The notes below the pieces were generated by a model that saw nothing but the letters and a program-made list of their open reading frames with translations, was not told the origin of the DNA and did not search any database. A stretch of DNA of 64,000 nt from Aegilops tauschii subsp. strangulata. Lineage: Eukaryota > Streptophyta > Magnoliopsida > Poales > Poaceae. The DNA lies in the NCBI RefSeq assembly GCF_002575655.3, contig NC_053039.3, positions 377,867,633 through 377,931,632 on the forward strand, in the 5' to 3' direction. The position numbers were made by a program, and so were the translations under genes. Shown piece by piece: positions 1 to 10,029 of the stretch; within the stretch, counting starts at the first letter, position 1; the number at the start of each line of letters is the position of its first letter.

Positions 1-318
1 CAAGCAAGATTATCAGAATAACTAAGCAACTATTTCTTCAGATTAAGTACAAAGTTTAGGGTGGTTTTTTTGCAGATCTATAGTGCCTATTTTTTAGGAG
101 ATTTATAGTGCCTAATTTGAATCAACAAGGACAATGATATTGCAAGGCTTGAAATTTTAGACTCACTTTCTATGCCAAGCTGGAAAATTGACATGCCTTA
201 TGATTATATATGCAACCAGTAATATTTTTTTTGAAATGCCAGTGGCAACGCATCCGTTACATGTTTTAAGACCTTCGGCGTGAAATTTTCATACTAACTA
301 CATATATTGTTTGTGCAG

Positions 319-432
319 GATGGGTATGAGTTGAGGAAGCGGTTTTTATTATACTTGCTAAAACATCGTGGAAATAAAGCTAAAGGCAACTTTCCTGATA
401 TTGTGAAAGAATTTCTTAAGCGCATCATCTAG
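319..432 (+). pseudogene. Captured terminal exon of an unidentified gene
   Basis: A pyrimidine-rich stretch ending in TTTGTGCAG (to 318) looks like a 3' splice site. It is followed by an open frame of 37 codons ending in TAG at 430-432. The peptide begins DGYELRKRFLLYLL and ends in EFLKRII, which is basic and probably helical. No upstream exon can be seen before the window edge. Its place just inside a Helitron 3' end fits gene-fragment capture, which is common in grass Helitrons. I do not recognise the family with certainty; the C-terminal tail of a transposon-carried Ulp1-like protein is one possibility. A real exon of a Helitron-encoded protein cannot be excluded. Confidence 0.4.
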
Positions 433-625
433 GTATTGATAGTTCTGTAATAGATGTTTAGTTGGAACATCGCTCAATTTGTTACATGGACATGTCGTTA
501 ATCTTTCTTTTTGTTATCAATTTACATTGCAAAAATGAACTTCAATTATTCAATAATTGTGTTTCTGTTATATTGTTTGTACATGTGAAATTTAACATGT
601 AAGTCTTGCAAACTATTTCAAGAGC

Positions 626-653
626 CCGTGGCAACGCACGGACACTCTACTAG
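626..653 (+). other. Helitron 3' terminus (hairpin plus CTAG)
   Basis: A 5-bp stem with a 6-base loop (626-641) is followed by ACACTCTA and CTAG (650-653), then T. This matches the 3' recognition structure of grass Helitrons. Confidence 0.75.
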
Positions 654-830
654 TGTGTGTAATGGATCTAGGCATATACTACTTTATATGGGAAATTTAT
701 TTTAGGGATTTGCTATATATCTGTCGACAGATTTCTTCCTTTTGTCTCTTTTGATTTTCAACTTGCTCGATCGTGTGCAGCGATGCATGAAATCTTTTTG
801 TGCCACCCCTCTAGTCTTAACTACGTACTA

Positions 831-923
831 GTCCCTCCGTTCCAAAATAGATGACTCAACTTTGTATTAACTTTGTATGAAGGATAGTATAAAGTTGGGT
901 CATCTATTTTGGAATGGAGGGAA
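831..923. mobile_element. Stowaway-type MITE (93 bp)
   Basis: The element is a near-perfect palindrome. The left end reads GTCCCTCCGTTCCAAAATAG and the complement of the right end reads TTCCCTCCATTCCAAAATAG. It is flanked by TA on both sides (829-830 and 924-925), the Tc1/mariner-type target. No coding capacity is expected. Elements of this type are mobilised by mariner-like transposases encoded elsewhere. Confidence 0.9.
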
Positions 924-939
924 TACGTACTTAGATAAG

Positions 940-1370
940 AAGTGCGGCCCACCACACTCCATATGGGCTGGGCTAGGGTTTATACTTGGGATATAATGGT
1001 GGAGGGTGGGTTTGGGTTTAGGGGCGAGGGGGAGACGACGACGAGGGCGTCGGGAGGATTCTGGAAGGGTGTAGGGCAAACGGGGGTGGGGTGTGGGGCG
1101 CGCGCGGCGCCGTCGGATGGGGTGGAGCCGACGGTGGATGGGGGGCTGGCGTGGGGTGCGTGGGAGGCTGTTTGTCCGACGTGCGGAGCGGCTCCGCGAG
1201 TGGCGACCATTCGTACGTTCGCGACCCCGCGAGCGCGAGGCTGGCAGCTCCTTCGTCTCTCTCGGGTGCTCAGCCTCCACCGTCCCGTCACCGTACGACA
1301 CAGTCTCGGGCAGAGGCAGATGCGCGGTAGCTTGCCGAGGCCGTGGAGGCGCGTAGCCTAGGGATGTAAA
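940..1370. other. GC-rich island without identifiable gene
   Basis: Base composition changes sharply from AT-rich flanks to GC-rich DNA rich in CpG. Open frames exist on both strands, but they overlap one another, are low in complexity (Arg, Pro and Gly rich) and show no domain I recognise. It resembles the 5' end or promoter region of a cereal gene captured by a transposon, but this is inference only. Confidence 0.3.
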
Positions 1371-1607
1371 GTGCCGCATTTTCAGAAACTTTCGAAACTT
1401 TTTGTTTGTTTGGATCGGCTGTCAGTTTGTTGTCTGCTCATTTTTTTATTTGGATCGGCCATGCACCCAATGCACGGACTGATTTTGGTCCCCGCGGCCG
1501 GCATGCCGTGTTTTTTTTCAAATATATGGAAAATTGACCATATTTTATATAATTCAAACAAAATACAAACATATTATATAGCTTCAGGACCAAACAAATA
1601 TATCATA

Positions 1608-1650
1608 CTCCCTTCGTCTCATAATATAAACGCGTTTTTAACACTAGTGC
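1608..1650 (+). repeat. Single Stowaway-type terminal fragment
   Basis: CTCCCTTCGTCTCATAATAT, preceded by TA (1606-1607), matches the end of wheat Stowaway MITEs and continues with the usual GTTTTTAACACTAGTG stretch. No inverted partner is visible downstream, so this is a truncated copy. Confidence 0.55.
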
Positions 1651-2798
1651 AAGCCAAATTAAATTAAATTGTCTCAAATACATTTAAAAAAGGATCTCCT
1701 AATGAAGGAGTTAACCCGCAAAAAAATGAAGGAGTTGATAGCCTGGTACGGTTTATTTTCGTCTGGTTTTTATTCGTCTCACCTCTCACCAACCCCATCA
1801 ACTGGTTTTTCTCCTTTCCATTAAAAAACCAAATCTTATTAAAGGAGATATCTTGTTTCATGCTTACTTCAGCAGGTTCTGATTTATTTCAATCACGTAA
1901 ATAAAAAGGTAATTAAGAATTCATAACTTGCACCATATATGTGAGATTACCTTCCTAAAATATAAACGTAATATTTCCTCGATAACCTTCCAAAAGAAAA
2001 TGAGATATTTCTCAATAACAAATAATTAATCCTGCGCTATTAATTGACTATCACAAGTTTCGTAAACAACAAAATCATATATCTTTTACTTGTGGGCGTA
2101 CGCATCCGCGCGCCCCTACGGAGGACGCCGTGCGCGACAACATGGAGGATGTCGTGGTCGGGCCTAACACTGGCGTGATACCCGAGAATACCAAGGCGTG
2201 CATCACGACGTCGAGGACGGCTGTGGCGGAAGGTAGGTCGTCATGCCACCACGTACATATGTTCGTGGACATGGCCATATTATATTTCTTATCATTAATA
2301 CACAGAGACAGACTACGTTCTCAAATCAAGTGTGTCTATTCAAATGTCAAATTCGTTAAGGAAATGTGTCCTACACTACTTGGTTGTCGTCGTCATTCGT
2401 AGCAGCCATTCATGCGAAAATATTTCAAAAATTGAGCGTTGAACCAATTTGGAAATAAAACCACTAATGCAATTAATTACCTAGACAGTAAATTATGTAT
2501 GCAATTGTTTAAGTCCATTTAAATAGTTTTTTTGCACCAAATCAATTTTGAAACCAAGTCATTAATGTAATTAATGGTTTAAGTAGACACTTAATTATGC
2601 CTACATATAATTAGAAATAAAGATTATTTTCCAATTAGGCATGTAATTAGTTCATTTGGTCGGCAGTTAATCAGGCATTCGAAGAATTAGGTAGGTTCTT
2701 AATTATTTGAGTGATTAATTAATTAAGCAAGTAGTTCATCGCGTTGAATCATTTTGAAAGTGCTCGTCGGCAAGGACGATCAACAGGCTCTCAGCGTC

Positions 2799-2902
2799 GA
2801 GCACCTCTTGCCAACATGGACAATTGCCACCATGCATCCGCGACATGGTTGAGCACCACTTGCCAACATGGACAACGACCACCATGCGTCCGCGACATGA
2901 AC
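2799..2902 (+). repeat. Tandem duplication, two 52-bp units
   Basis: GAGCACC(T/A)CTTGCCAACATG starts at 2799 and again at 2851, with only a few mismatches across the 52-bp unit. The duplication lies in an open frame of about 95 codons (2744-3031, plus strand) that I cannot assign. Since 52 is not a multiple of three, the two units are read in different frames, which argues against selection on a protein. Confidence 0.7.
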
Positions 2903-3907
2903 GGCCTAGCATTCACCAAGATGGACGACGACAATGCTCTGCAGGATGTCCACATGTTGACGGTTGCCGAAACGTTCGCGGATGAGGACAACACGACACT
3001 AGATTGGTCAGGTGGTTCATGCTATAGTTGAAAGGAAGAGTGCTCCGTGAATAAGAAGGAAAAATAACTAAAGCGACCAAGTGGTCCATGGTGTTGGAGA
3101 AGAAAAGAGTGTCCGAAAAAAAAGTGAAACAAGAAAGAAAGAGTATTATAACACATAAGTAGGAATGAGAATTAAAACTGGTGAGGAAGGAGGAAGAAAA
3201 AGATGAGGTGTCGCTGACAAACGCACTGATGTTGGCCTCAACAAAACAGTACGAAGAGACTAGGAGTAGAAGATGTAGGGAAGGACGAGGAAGAGAAGAA
3301 GATCAATTATCCCTTCTAGCAATGAATAGTATGTGGGCTGGAGGTGAAGCTTATTGGTGATTAGGAATACATTCATGTTGCCACTTACCTCCCATGTCAG
3401 TGTGTATTTGCAAAGTTGAATGGACCTTTGAGACTGATCTCTATAGTTATTAATAATTCTGTGTCAATAGTATGTGTTAATTTAATCCACTTTATTATAC
3501 TGTAAATATGAAAAAAAATTCATTTCTGTTGCAAGGCACGATGAAGGTGAGGTGGGTGTCATTTGATTTTAAAGAAAGAGGCTCCAGCGAGAAATGTCCC
3601 ACTACAGCGGGAAACCGAGTGAGAAAAGGAGGGCCAGAACGAAAAAGGGGTGATACATTGTGGGGTGGGCCTTTTTGTGTTGGGCCCGTGTGTTGGAGAT
3701 AACATGGCGGATAGTCCGAACAACCACATTTCTTCCACTTATATGGTCTGAATTAGGGGGAGCCCGGACTGTCCATACGCTTGAATTTGAGAGAGCCTAC
3801 TAAGCGTTCGTTTGATGTCCGAACACGTCCGGACCTATGAGAAGAAATGAGCTTTGACCTTACAGACAACCTTAATCATTTGTGTAATTAATTTATATAT
3901 GCGTAGC

Positions 3908-3934
3908 CCGTAGCAACGCACGGTGTTCTGCTAG
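3908..3934 (+). other. Second Helitron 3' terminus
   Basis: CCGT (3908-3911) pairs with ACGG (3920-3923) across a short loop, and CTAG ends at 3934 followed by T. The arrangement matches the terminus at 626-653. The insertion lies only 4 bases from the stop codon of the neighbouring transposase pseudogene (3938-3940, minus strand). Confidence 0.7.
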
Positions 3935-3937
3935 TAT

Positions 3938-5861
3938 CTATTGGTTGCCAACATGATCCCACATATACTCAACCAAATCATTTTGCTGCTGAATGTGAGT
4001 TTTCCAATCACGCATCTGATGATGAAATTCGGTGAACTGTGCAAACATGGCTGCTCCTCCATGCTCAGGCACAACATTGTCACCCTGAAACTGAAATCCT
4101 TGCTCGTAGATACGTTCCGGACGTTCATCCTCTATAATCATATTGTGCATGATCACACAAGCAGTCATCACCTCCCACAACTTCCTGGTGCTCCAAGTTC
4201 TAGGAGGATACCGAACGATGCCCCCATCAAGATTGCAGAACACCAAAGGCATGCTTCCGATCCTTCCTAGCACTCTCTTACTCTTGGGCAAATCTCTTCC
4301 TCTTCTCTCCTACAGGTTTGGGGATTGTCTAAGGGACAAATGCATTTTTGCCCCTAGTTGGAACCTACCCACGGCTTTTGCCCTTGCTTTTCGACTCTGC
4401 TCAGTTTTGCCCTTAGATTTTCCTCCGAGGTCGCCCGAATGCCCTTTGACCGTTTCACCAATACTTTGAAAATTCATAACAAATTGATATGAACTTAGAA
4501 AAATGCAAATAAGATATCAAAATGTTTAAATAAACATTACCTTTATGTGTATGTCATTTGCATTCAGGAAAAAGTACCGTTTAAACTACCAAAGTTTATT
4601 AATATTTTTAACATTATTAAAAACAAAAAGGTATAAATAATACTTTTTCAGGAATAAAAATTACATGCAAATGTAGGTGACGTTTTCTAAACATCCTGAT
4701 ACCTTATTTGCATTTTTCCGAGTTCATGTCAGCTTGTTATGAAGTTTCAAAATAATGGTGAAAGTCGTTTGAACATTCATAAAAAGTTGATATGAACTCA
4801 GAAAAATGCGAAAAAGATATCAGGATGTTCAGAAAACATCACCTACATTTACATGTAATTCCTATTCTTGAAAAAGTATTTTTATACCCTTTTTATTTTT
4901 AATAATGTTAATAACATTAATTACCCCTGGTAGTTTAAGGTAATATTTTTTTGAACATTTTGATATCTTATTTGCATTTTTTCCGAGTTCATATGAATTT
5001 GTTATGAATTTTCAAAGTATTGGTCAAACGGTCAAAGGGCATTCGGGTGACTGCGGGGGCAAATCTAAGGGAAAAACTGAGCACAGTCGAAAAGTAAGGG
5101 CAAAACCCATGGGTAGGTTCCAACTAGGGGCAAAAATGCAATTGTCCCATTGTCTAAACATGAGTAGTCCACTGAGGATAGATACCGTTAGCTAGGTAGT
5201 ATCTTTTATTGTAGTTGTGGCCATTGATGTCCACATTGACCTCCGGGCATTTGCCTTCTGCAAGCCTTGCAAACACTGGAGAGCGTTGAAGCACGTTGAT
5301 ATCATTGTGAGATCCGGCCATGCCAAATAAAGAGTGACAAATCCAGAGATATTGTGAAGTCACGGCCTCGAGTATGACGACGCAAGCTTTGACATGGTCC
5401 ATATACTGCCCCTGCCAAGTAGAAGGGCAGTGTTTCCACTCCTAGTGCATATGATCTATACTACCAATCATCCCCAGAAAGCCTCTGCTGGCATTCATCA
5501 CCAACAAGCGGGTTGTATCTGCAACATTTCACTCTCTCAAGTATTCAGGGCCAAACACTGCGATCACAGCCTTGCAGAACCTATACATGGACTCTAGGCA
5601 CGTGGACTCGCTCATACGGACATACTCATCAATGAGATCACCGGGAACTCCGTATGCAAGCATCTGAATAGCTGTAGTGCATTTCTGATAAGAGGAGAAT
5701 CCAATCTTTCACAGGGCATCCTCCTTGCACTCGAAATACTTTTGGTATGCCACCACCCCCTCCCAGATACGGTTGAACACATGTCTAGACATATGGAAAC
5801 GGTGCCGGAATAGGTGATGTTTGAAGAGTGGGTTGGGGGTATCGAAGTAGTCCTTCCACAG
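3938..5861 (-). pseudogene. PIF/Harbinger-type DDE transposase, broken
   Basis: Read on the minus strand, two blocks (about 5861-5158 and 4323-3938) align with the plant Harbinger transposase (DDE_Tnp_4) from near its N-terminal third to its end. Family landmarks are visible: a DYF motif near the start, GSIDHMH with the first catalytic Asp, SHNDINVLQRSPVFARL with the second, YYLANGIYP, and the C-terminal RTWSTRKLWEVMTACVIMHN. The third acidic residue, expected in a VERAFGVLQ context, appears as Lys (RKHAFGVLQ). In-frame stops occur in several places, for example after the residues CKEDAL, EYLRE and MH. The gene is interrupted by a MITE at 4333-5148; removing the MITE and one target copy restores the reading phase across the join. 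A separate Myb-like second protein and the element's own termini were not found. Confidence 0.85.
4333..5148. mobile_element. Mutator-type fold-back MITE (816 bp)
   Basis: Both ends read GGGACAA(A/T)TGCATTTTTG, and the inverted similarity extends through most of each half, including the repeated AT-rich blocks near 4440-4700 and 4780-5030, so the single strand could fold into a long hairpin. A perfect 9-bp duplication, ATTGTCTAA, flanks it (4324-4332 and 5149-5157). Nine-base duplications are characteristic of Mutator-like elements. No open frame of note is present, so it depends on a transposase in trans. It sits inside the Harbinger transposase pseudogene. Confidence 0.85.
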
Positions 5862-6075
5862 TAGGAAATGGCCGCTCTCTCGTTACGATTCAACGCCGGA
5901 GTGTGCCCCGGGATCGAGCCCCGGAACATCAATGCTCCTCCTCGTCACCCTCTTCCTCCTTGTTGGGTTGGGCCAGCTGGGGCGCAGCTGGTCCCACCGC
6001 CACCGCCGGTGAGGGCGATCCCTGTGGTGGTTGCGCCCCCACCGCCTCCGGGAATGAGCGTATCCAACCCCCCAC
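5862..6075 (-). other. GC-rich stretch ahead of the transposase pseudogene
   Basis: This Arg/Pro-coding, GC-rich segment lies immediately upstream of the recognisable transposase homology on the minus strand. It may hold the poorly conserved N-terminus or the 5' leader of the Harbinger gene. No motif supports either reading, and stops separate it from the conserved block. Confidence 0.3.
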
Positions 6076-6324
6076 CAGTGGCGTAGCCAAGATTTTGGGT
6101 TAGCGTGGTCCAATTAATATTAAAAATTATTTACACCACAAATACAACATACCAACATATTAGAAGAGGTGGAGCTATGTGTTAAGCTGAGGAGACCAAT
6201 GCCCCCCGGTTTGAATTTATTTTTGGATAGTTTTTATGGGAATGAGATTGTTTTATCCCCTACTCCCAACACTCATATTCTGTCTTTGGCCCTCCCCCAA
6301 TATATTATGTCTAGCTCCGCCACT
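6076..6324. mobile_element. Short non-autonomous element with hAT-like ends (about 249 bp)
   Basis: The left end reads CAGTGGCGTAGCCAAG and the complement of the right end reads AGTGGCGGAGCTAGAC, giving imperfect terminal inverted repeats of the CAGTGGCG(G)AGC type found in plant hAT MITEs. The interior is AT-rich and non-coding. I could not find a matching 8-bp target duplication, so the exact ends and superfamily remain tentative. Confidence 0.5.
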
Positions 6325-7175
6325 TCATACTAGCAAGATCTAGAGCAGGGCGCCGGAGCCGAGGCTGGAGGAGGCGGCGCCGAAGCTCCAAGAGGGCACC
6401 TCGCCGTCTGGGCACTAATAGTTAGGGTTTTCTATGTAATTCTTCAATTCTTGTCCTTCGTACTGCCATGCCTCACAACAGCAGGTGCTGGTGGCGGCGC
6501 TAGTACTGGAGGTGTTGCACTTCAGCCGGTTCCCCTTCAAAAGACGGTTCCAATTCTGCTGGTGTAGAGCTTGAATGTTTTAGCAACTTCGCCCCATGTC
6601 ATCCTTCCCTCCATGTCTCCCTTCATGGACATTGTCATCGAAAAGAGGTTTTTCTTGAATGCAATTCTTTTTGCAACTTGTGATGAACTGAGGCAAATCA
6701 AAGCTTTCGAAAAATATGGAAAAAAGATTTGATAACATGTGAAGCTGCAAAAGAACATATGCTAACATATCCACTTCTTCAAATTGTTGTTTGTTCTGAC
6801 AATAAGCATAAAGAACTAAGCATTTCAAACAACAACAGTGACATGGGGAGGTTTGCACTCAAATTTAGCACTGAGCCGTCTTGCATTATAGGTTGTAACG
6901 TAGGATCTATTCTTGTTATAAGTTTTACATAATGGAAAAGAGTACCAACACGTGCTCAGTGAAATCACGCAAGTCCTAACAAAGTACATCATGTTCTGTT
7001 GTATATAAACAAATGGAAGGGACTAATTCCGAAATAGATATCCCCCCTAATAAATCTCTTCACCACTTCTATAGCATGAGGCGAGCCATATTATCACCCC
7101 AAGTAGCAATTTCACTATCGATGAAGCCTCAGTTTGAAGAAGAGGAGGAAATTGGTGAGGGTCCGAGGGAAGTGG
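6325..7175. other. Unassigned DNA between MITE and Copia LTR
   Basis: About 850 bases with a short GC-rich start (6340-6420) and an AT-rich remainder. Open frames are short on both strands and I recognise no domain. It may include the 5' flank of the Harbinger element or low-copy host DNA into which the Copia LTR at 7176 inserted. Confidence 0.3.
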
Positions 7176-7891
7176 TGAAGGAAATATGCCCTAGAGGCAA
7201 TAATAAAGTTGTTATTTTATATTTCCTTATATCATGATAAATGTTTATTATTCATGCTAGAATTATATTAACCGGAAACTTGATACATGTGTGGATACAT
7301 AGACAAAACACTGTCTCCCTAGTTAGCCTCTACTAGACTACCTCGTTAATCAAAGATGGTTAAGTTTCCTAACCATAGACATGTGTTGTCATTTGATGAA
7401 CGGGATCACATCATTAGGAGAATGGTCTGATGGATAATACCCATCCGTTAGCTTAGCATAATGATCGTTCAATTTTGTTGCTATTGCTTTCTTCATGTCA
7501 AATACATATTCCTTCGACTCTGAGATTATGCAACTCCCGGATACCAGAGGAATGCCTTGTGTGCTATCAAACGTCACAACGTAACTGGGTGGTTGTAAAG
7601 ATGCTCTACAGGTATCTCCGAAGGTGTTTGTTGGGTTGGCATGGATCGAGATTAGGACTTGTCACTCCGAGTATCGGACAGGTATCTCTGGGCCCTCTCG
7701 GTAATACACATCATAAGCTTGCAAGCAAACGACTAAGGAGTTAGTCACGAGGTGATCTATTACGGAACGAGTAAAGAGACTTGCCGGTAACGAGATTGAA
7801 CTAGGTATGAAGATACCGACGATCGAATCTCGGGCAAGTAACATACCGATAGACAAAGGGAATTACATATGTTGTCATAAGGTTCGACCTA
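7176..7891 (+). repeat. Copia LTR (Angela/WIS/BARE-1 group), 5' part only
   Basis: It starts with TGAAGGAAATATGCCCTAGA and runs colinear with the Copia LTR at 21823 through the segment ending AAAGGGAATTACATATGTTG. It stops at 7891, where a Gypsy LTR begins. The rest of this Copia LTR is not found on the far side of the Gypsy-derived DNA in this window. Confidence 0.8.
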
Positions 7892-8505
7892 TGTCGTGGA
7901 TTTGTCACGGCAGATGTCCTAGTGTAAGGACTTAGTCGTGAGGCCAACGCATCTATGTAGTAGCTTGAGAGGGGTTGAGTGGAATCGAGAGACGCAACAC
8001 AAGACAAGGATTTAGACAGCTTCGGGCCCCGGGAAACATCATCCGGTAACAACCCTACATGTTGTTTGTGGCTAGGTCTCATTATCATCATGAGGGAGAC
8101 GCCGTAAACCGGCTCTTTGTGTCTAGCCCTAGAGATTGTTTCTTCTTCACCGTCCCTCTTTGGGGAGCCCTGCCCCTCCTTATATATGTTGAAGGGGCGG
8201 GTTACATGACTAGTCCTAGTTGGATTAGGATTACTCTATTACAAGTGGAGTCCTAGTCTTGCTTCCTTTGTAGGAGAATATTCCTTGTGCTTTCCTCATA
8301 AACCGGCCCACCATTAACATGAACCGGCCTTCTGGGCCTTGGGCCTTGTCATCCGTCTGACCCGCCCGCCGGGTCACCAGTGAGTGACTAATCTTCGAGC
8401 GGCTTTACAAATGAAGCGCCAAGTATCAGTCGGGTCTCAAGTAAACAGCCAAGTCCGGCCGGGTTATACTTCCGGCCGGTTTACGCCGCAGGGTATATCC
8501 CCGAC
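7892..8505 (-). repeat. Gypsy-type LTR, minus strand (614 bp)
   Basis: On the minus strand the LTR begins TGTCGGGGATATACCCTGCG (8505) and ends in CACGACA (7892). Just outside it, at 8506 and beyond, the minus strand carries a purine-rich ACCTGGGGGCTAA, which looks like a polypurine tract. That makes this the 3' LTR of a minus-oriented element that cut into the Copia LTR. The expected 5-bp target copy on the left would be ACCTA (7887-7891); its partner was not found. The family name is uncertain. Confidence 0.7.
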
Positions 8506-9221
8506 ATTAGCCCCCAGGTTTAGCTTGGATTTATCCGTGGTAAACTTATGCTGCAAAATAAACACAAGAACAAATTTGACAGGTTGTGCTCTGGGTTAAG
8601 AATTCTTGTAAACCGGCACCTGATCATCCTTAAGTCCTTGTCATTCCTCCTTCTAGAAAATCCGGGTCAATAACCAGCTTCATACTCAAATTGCTGACGT
8701 TGGTTTCTCATAGAAAAATATTGTGAAGAATAATCCATTTGAGTCCGGTTCCAAAGCGCCGGTTTAAGAAATATTGGTCTTGAAATACTCATCTGATATT
8801 TCAGCCGGTTTGAAGATGTAGAACTTTGTTAGTTTAATATTACCAAAATTGCCGGTTTGTAAATATTGCTAGCACCGAGTGATAGTTGTTGTCGACGCCG
8901 GGTTATGATTGTTGCAGACACCAGGTCATAATGATTAATGACGCCTGGTCAATCTGGCTTGCTCAAAAACTGAGATTTTGAAAATATTTCTCCTTATATC
9001 CGTGTTACCTATAGCCCCCAAGTCTTGAGCAGAGCAAAATGATGACTTAAGACTTGCTTCAATATAAATATTACCACTTTGAAGAAATCCATGCTGTTCA
9101 TCTCAATCACTAGTTAGAACTGAGTATTCCTCATATGTAGTCCCCAAGTGCCGGGTTGTCATGCTTGCAGCAACCTGGGACTTGTAATTGCCTTATGCTC
9201 ATAAAAAACTTCAACCAGTGT

Positions 9222-9383
9222 AGCCCCCAAGGGCCGGGTCATTATGCAATAATGAGCAGGGACTTTATAAATATGATCATGTAGACTTGAACAACAACGT
9301 GCAGCCCCCAAGGGCCGGGTCATTATGCAATAATGAGCAGGGACTTTATAAATATGATCATGTAGACTTGAACAGCAACGTGC
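9222..9383 (+). repeat. Tandem repeat, two 81-bp units plus partial third
   Basis: Units begin AGCCCCCAAGGGCCGGGTCA at 9222 and 9303, and a partial third begins at 9384. The first two are nearly identical over 81 bp, so this is a recent local duplication. On the minus strand it creates a repetitive 27-residue open frame that is not a real gene. Confidence 0.85.
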
Positions 9384-9468
9384 AGCCCCCAAGGGCCGGC
9401 TCAGTAAGATAATATTGAGCTGGGACCTTATATATACTTCTTTTTGAAAAGAACATCATATGATGTAA

Positions 9469-9541
9469 CCCCCATCATGGGGCTTGAACCCACGTCCACA
9501 AGGTTAAGAGTTTTGTGCTTTACCAACTGAGCAGTGGACCC
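9469..9541 (-). pseudogene. tRNA-Lys(CTT) pseudogene
   Basis: On the minus strand the segment contains GCTCAGTTGGTA (D arm), CTCTTAACC (anticodon loop and 3' stem, anticodon CTT) and GTGGGTTCAAGCCCCAT (T arm), the pattern of plant tRNA-Lys. The 5' acceptor strand (GGGTCCA) does not pair with the 3' strand (GATGGGG), the anticodon stem has two mismatches and the D stem has one. It is therefore a decayed copy and unlikely to work. It lies inside Gypsy-derived repeat DNA. From memory, tRNA-Lys copies carried by transposons are over-represented in wheat chromosomes. Confidence 0.75.
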
Positions 9542-10029
9542 TTTAGTATAATGGAATAAAACTTGTGTATAAATTGTTGACAGGAGCAATTGGTAGCCCC
9601 CAAGGGCCGGCTCATTATGATGTGATGAGTCGGGTCTTCAATAAGGCCAATAAAAATGACTTTGCATTAGCCCCCAAGTGTCATGGTGCATGCTTGCAGC
9701 GACATGAGACTTGCATGTAATCTCAATTTGAATAATGTAGCCCCCAAGTGCCGGGTCGTAAGCCTGCAGCGACTCGGGACCATTCCTTCCATTGTAGAAT
9801 AAATCATATCCTTTGATAAAATAATAGCCATTGCGCTAAAGCGACTTTGAAAACCTCAGTAATACCGGTTATTAATAACCATAATAAAAATCCAGCCATG
9901 TTGGCTATTCAAGATAATATAATCCGGTATGAAAACCTTATTCATTCAATATCATAATGAAAATTCAGCCAAGTTTGGCTATTTGAATAATATAACCCAA
10001 TGATTTATAAGCGCATGATTCCAATGGCG

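Larger units (their letters stand above)
1..653 (+). mobile_element. Helitron, 3' portion (left end outside window)
   Basis: The right boundary is a classic Helitron 3' end: a short hairpin (CCGTG 626-630 pairing with CACGG 637-641) about 8 bases before CTAG, which ends at 653 and is followed by T. Helitrons insert between A and T and leave no target duplication, so the boundary rests on the hairpin and CTAG alone. The body is AT-rich and holds one exon-like segment (319-432). The replicase/helicase genes are not in the window, so this is either a non-autonomous copy or the tail of a larger one. The same terminus type recurs at 3908-3934. Confidence 0.7.
654..3934 (+). mobile_element. Second Helitron, 3' end defined, 5' end not found
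   Basis: A second Helitron-type terminus lies at 3908-3934. The DNA between the two termini is mostly AT-rich and non-coding. It holds a Stowaway MITE (831-923), a GC-rich island (about 940-1370), one isolated Stowaway end (1608-1650), a GC-rich coding-like patch (about 2095-2290) and a tandem duplication (2799-2902). I cannot see a convincing TC 5' start. The first Helitron may be nested in this one, or the two may lie side by side. The true length of this element is therefore unknown, and 654 is only a working left limit. Confidence 0.45.

Noticed and set aside
2744..3031. A 95-codon plus-strand frame with an internal repeat
   Set aside because: The 52-bp duplication is not a multiple of three, no domain is recognisable, and the flanks are AT-rich transposon DNA; listed only as a repeat.
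9159..9392. A minus-strand frame with a perfectly repeated 27-residue unit
   Set aside because: It is a translation of the 81-bp tandem repeat in non-coding Gypsy DNA, not a gene.
9140..9760. Regularly spaced short repeats, CRISPR-like at first sight
   Set aside because: Spacing and unit sequence vary, the spacers are themselves similar, and the setting is a plant retrotransposon.
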